From NCBI RefSeq assembly GCF_002159645.1, contig NZ_NFJB01000012.1, positions 34,446-98,445 of the forward strand: a stretch of DNA of 64,000 nucleotides, in the 5' to 3' direction. Position numbers and translations under genes: made by a program. The notes beneath the pieces were generated by a model, which saw only the letters and a list, made by a program, of their open reading frames with translations, was not told the origin of the DNA and did no database searches. This DNA is from Parabacteroides sp. An277. Its GTDB lineage: Bacteria > Bacteroidota > Bacteroidia > Bacteroidales > Tannerellaceae. Shown piece after piece: positions 62,739 through 64,000 of the stretch (positions are counted from its first letter, which is position 1; the number at the start of each line of letters is the position of its first letter).

Positions 62739-62877
62739 GCTTTGAATTAAAAATTAAAGGATAAAAATTAAAACGCAAAATAACTGGGCACAACGGCATC
62801 GGGGCATGGAGTTACTTTTGCCACTACACACCTCCGAACCTCCGCATCTCCGTGTTCATCTTTCTCCCCATTCCAAC

Positions 62878-63654
62878 TCACCAGCTGAAACGGATATGGT
62901 GCACCGTCTTCTTTCCCTCCATGATTTGGCGGAGCGCCTCGACTCCCAGCTGGAGGTGTTCGGAAACGAAACGGGCCGTCACCTGGCGGTCGCTTTCTTC
63001 CGTCTTGATACCCTCTTCTTCCATCGGCTTGTCCGACACCAAGAGGAGCGCGCCGGTGGGGATTCGGTTTGCAAAACCGGCCGTCAGGAGCGTGGCTGTC
63101 TCCATGTCGATACCCGTGGCATGCGTCAAGCGGAGGTACTCTTTGAAGTTCGTGTCATACTCCCACACGCGCCGGTTCGTCGTATAAACCGTCCCTGTCC
63201 AATAATCCTTCCCCTTGTCACGTATGGCCGACGAAATAGCCCTTAGGAGCGAGAAGGCAGGCAACGAGGGCACCTCAGGCGGAAGGTACTCGTCCGACGT
63301 TCCTTCGCCCCGTATCGCTGCGATGGGGAGCAGGTAATCGCCCAGTCGGTTCGCCTCTTTCAGTCCGCCGCATTTGCCCAAGAAGAGCGCCGCTTCGGGG
63401 CGGACGGCCGAGAGAAGGTCCATGACGGTGGCGGCATTGGCGCTTCCCATGCCGAAGTTGATAATCGTGATGCCGTCGGCCGACGCGTTGGGCATCGTCC
63501 CTTTCTGGGCCAACACCGGTACGCCGTAATGCGCCGCAAACCGCTCCACATAGGTGGTGAAGTTTGTCAGCAGCACATGCCGCGTGAAATCTTCCAGCCG
63601 CCGCTCTGTATAGCGCGGGAGCCAGTTCTCTACAATCTCCTGTTTTGTCTTCAT
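62878..63654 (-). CDS. amn: AMP nucleosidase
   Basis: A 258-residue enzyme that splits AMP into adenine and ribose 5-phosphate. The phosphorylase-like fold shows INFGMGSANAATVMDLL, FLGKCGGLKEANRLGDYL, ATGIDMETATLLTAGF and LLLVSDKPM. It lacks the long N-terminal domain of E. coli Amn (484 residues), matching the short Bacteroidetes form. Confidence 0.92.
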   Translation of the reverse strand: MKTKQEIVENWLPRYTERRLEDFTRHVLLTNFTTYVERFAAHYGVPVLAQKGTMPNASADGITIINFGMGSANAATVMDLLSAVRPEAALFLGKCGGLKEANRLGDYLLPIAAIRGEGTSDEYLPPEVPSLPAFSLLRAISSAIRDKGKDYWTGTVYTTNRRVWEYDTNFKEYLRLTHATGIDMETATLLTAGFANRIPTGALLLVSDKPMEEEGIKTEESDRQVTARFVSEHLQLGVEALRQIMEGKKTVHHIRFSW

Positions 63655-63676
63655 GCTCCTGCTTTTTTATGCGGAG

Positions 63677-63684
63677 CAAAGGTA
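63677..63684 (-). promoter_or_regulatory. -7 promoter element (TACCTTTG) of amn
   Basis: An exact TAnnTTTG match on the minus strand, 22 nt upstream of the ATG at 63654. Confidence 0.7.
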
Positions 63685-63833
63685 CGTAACCGAAACCCGT
63701 TTGTCAAGCGAAAAGCGCATATATTTTTCGTTCTTTTTTCGAAAACATGTCCTTTCCTTGCGTTATATCATCATTATCAGTTATTTATAAGGAAATATCC
63801 TTGTTTCTCCTTTCCTTACACTTACAATTCTTA

Positions 63834-64000
63834 CAAATGACAATTAGCTTTTTGCAATAAACGCCTTCTCCCTCTCGCGCCCTAAAAAAGAAGTTATAAT
63901 ATATATATAATATATATAATATATATATTATATATATATTATAAAATTCTACTCTCTCTTTTTCGCGATGCCATTTCTCCTAAAAATTAATTGTCATTTG
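63834..64000. repeat. Inverted repeat enclosing a (TA)n palindrome at the window edge
   Basis: CAAATGACAATTA (63834-63846) and TAATTGTCATTTG (63988-64000) are a perfect 13-bp inverted pair 141 bp apart. Between them lies a ~55-bp tract of alternating ATAT/TATA words (about 63892-63948) that is nearly self-complementary. The right arm reaches the window edge and may extend further. No gene is seen between 63655 and 64000. Confidence 0.7.

Noticed and set aside
63892..63948. Alternating AT tract as replication origin
   Set aside because: No DnaA boxes, dnaA or dnaN genes or other origin features are visible nearby.
1..64000. tRNA, rRNA or tmRNA genes
   Set aside because: I looked for T-loop and anticodon-arm patterns in all larger gaps and found none that fold convincingly. 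A covariance search could still reveal one.

Overview
The window looks like a Bacteroidales chromosome, most likely from the Tannerellaceae/Porphyromonadaceae side (Parabacteroides-, Tannerella- or Porphyromonas-like). The evidence is the repeated Bacteroidetes promoter element TAnnTTTG a short way upstream of start codons, few Shine-Dalgarno sites, a Rho with a long disordered insert, an S16 with a long C-terminal tail, a sphingolipid/inositol-lipid cluster and two GH20 hexosaminidases. Species cannot be fixed from sequence alone. I see no rRNA, tRNA, CRISPR array, prophage or insertion sequence. Nearly all genes are ordinary chromosomal genes.

Layout. 1-3006: end of a probable helicase and an AddB-like nuclease. 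3106-3838: a tandem repeat array and a small AraC-type regulator. 3849-6549: pyrB-pyrI-flavin reductase-outer membrane protein operon. 6705-9689: AsmA-like protein. 10104-13728: rpsP, radA, FAD protein. 13834-17191: inositol-lipid cluster (pgpA-like, gtrA-like, CDP-alcohol transferase, PAP2 synthase, SDR). 17616-21286: glyA and GH20. 21440-25136: repeat array, two-component system and two PepSY-like secreted proteins. 25211-27555: carboxy(nor)spermidine pathway. 27909-35781: HU-like protein, aspS, Nif3-like, zinc ribbon, tilS, rho. 35821-36343: hairpin/array/hairpin between convergent rho and fhs. 36371-38550: fhs and a second AraC-type paralog, with its own repeat array upstream. 38968-43411: phoU and pstBACS. 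43597-46259: repeat array and clpC. 46757-50612: gyrA and a TPR protein. 50818-58692: mscS, htpG, AlaX-like, pgk, second GH20. 58749-63654: pyrD, pyrK, XRE regulator, holA, AMP nucleosidase.

The most unusual content is intergenic. First, all five gaps between divergently transcribed genes (near 9.9, 17.4, 27.8, 46.5 and 52.2 kb) carry one copy of a ~95-bp element. Each copy holds four DNA dyads whose centres are exactly 21 bp apart. I found no copy in any convergent or co-directional gap. Second, five other non-divergent gaps carry tandem arrays (periods 43, 41, 41, 43 and 22/44 bp) with unrelated sequences but the same design: alternating dyads about 20.5-22 bp apart, roughly two helical turns. 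Third, two of these arrays, both with a 43-bp period, sit directly upstream of the promoters of two paralogous 159-residue AraC-type regulators. Both units are ordered terminator, array, TAnnTTTG, 15 nt, ATG. Together this suggests a family of helically phased binding arrays and possible cognate regulators.

Other points are a PstC permease with a PstS-like insert, an inositol-lipid cluster without an adjacent myo-inositol-phosphate synthase, and a long dyad upstream of the XRE regulator.
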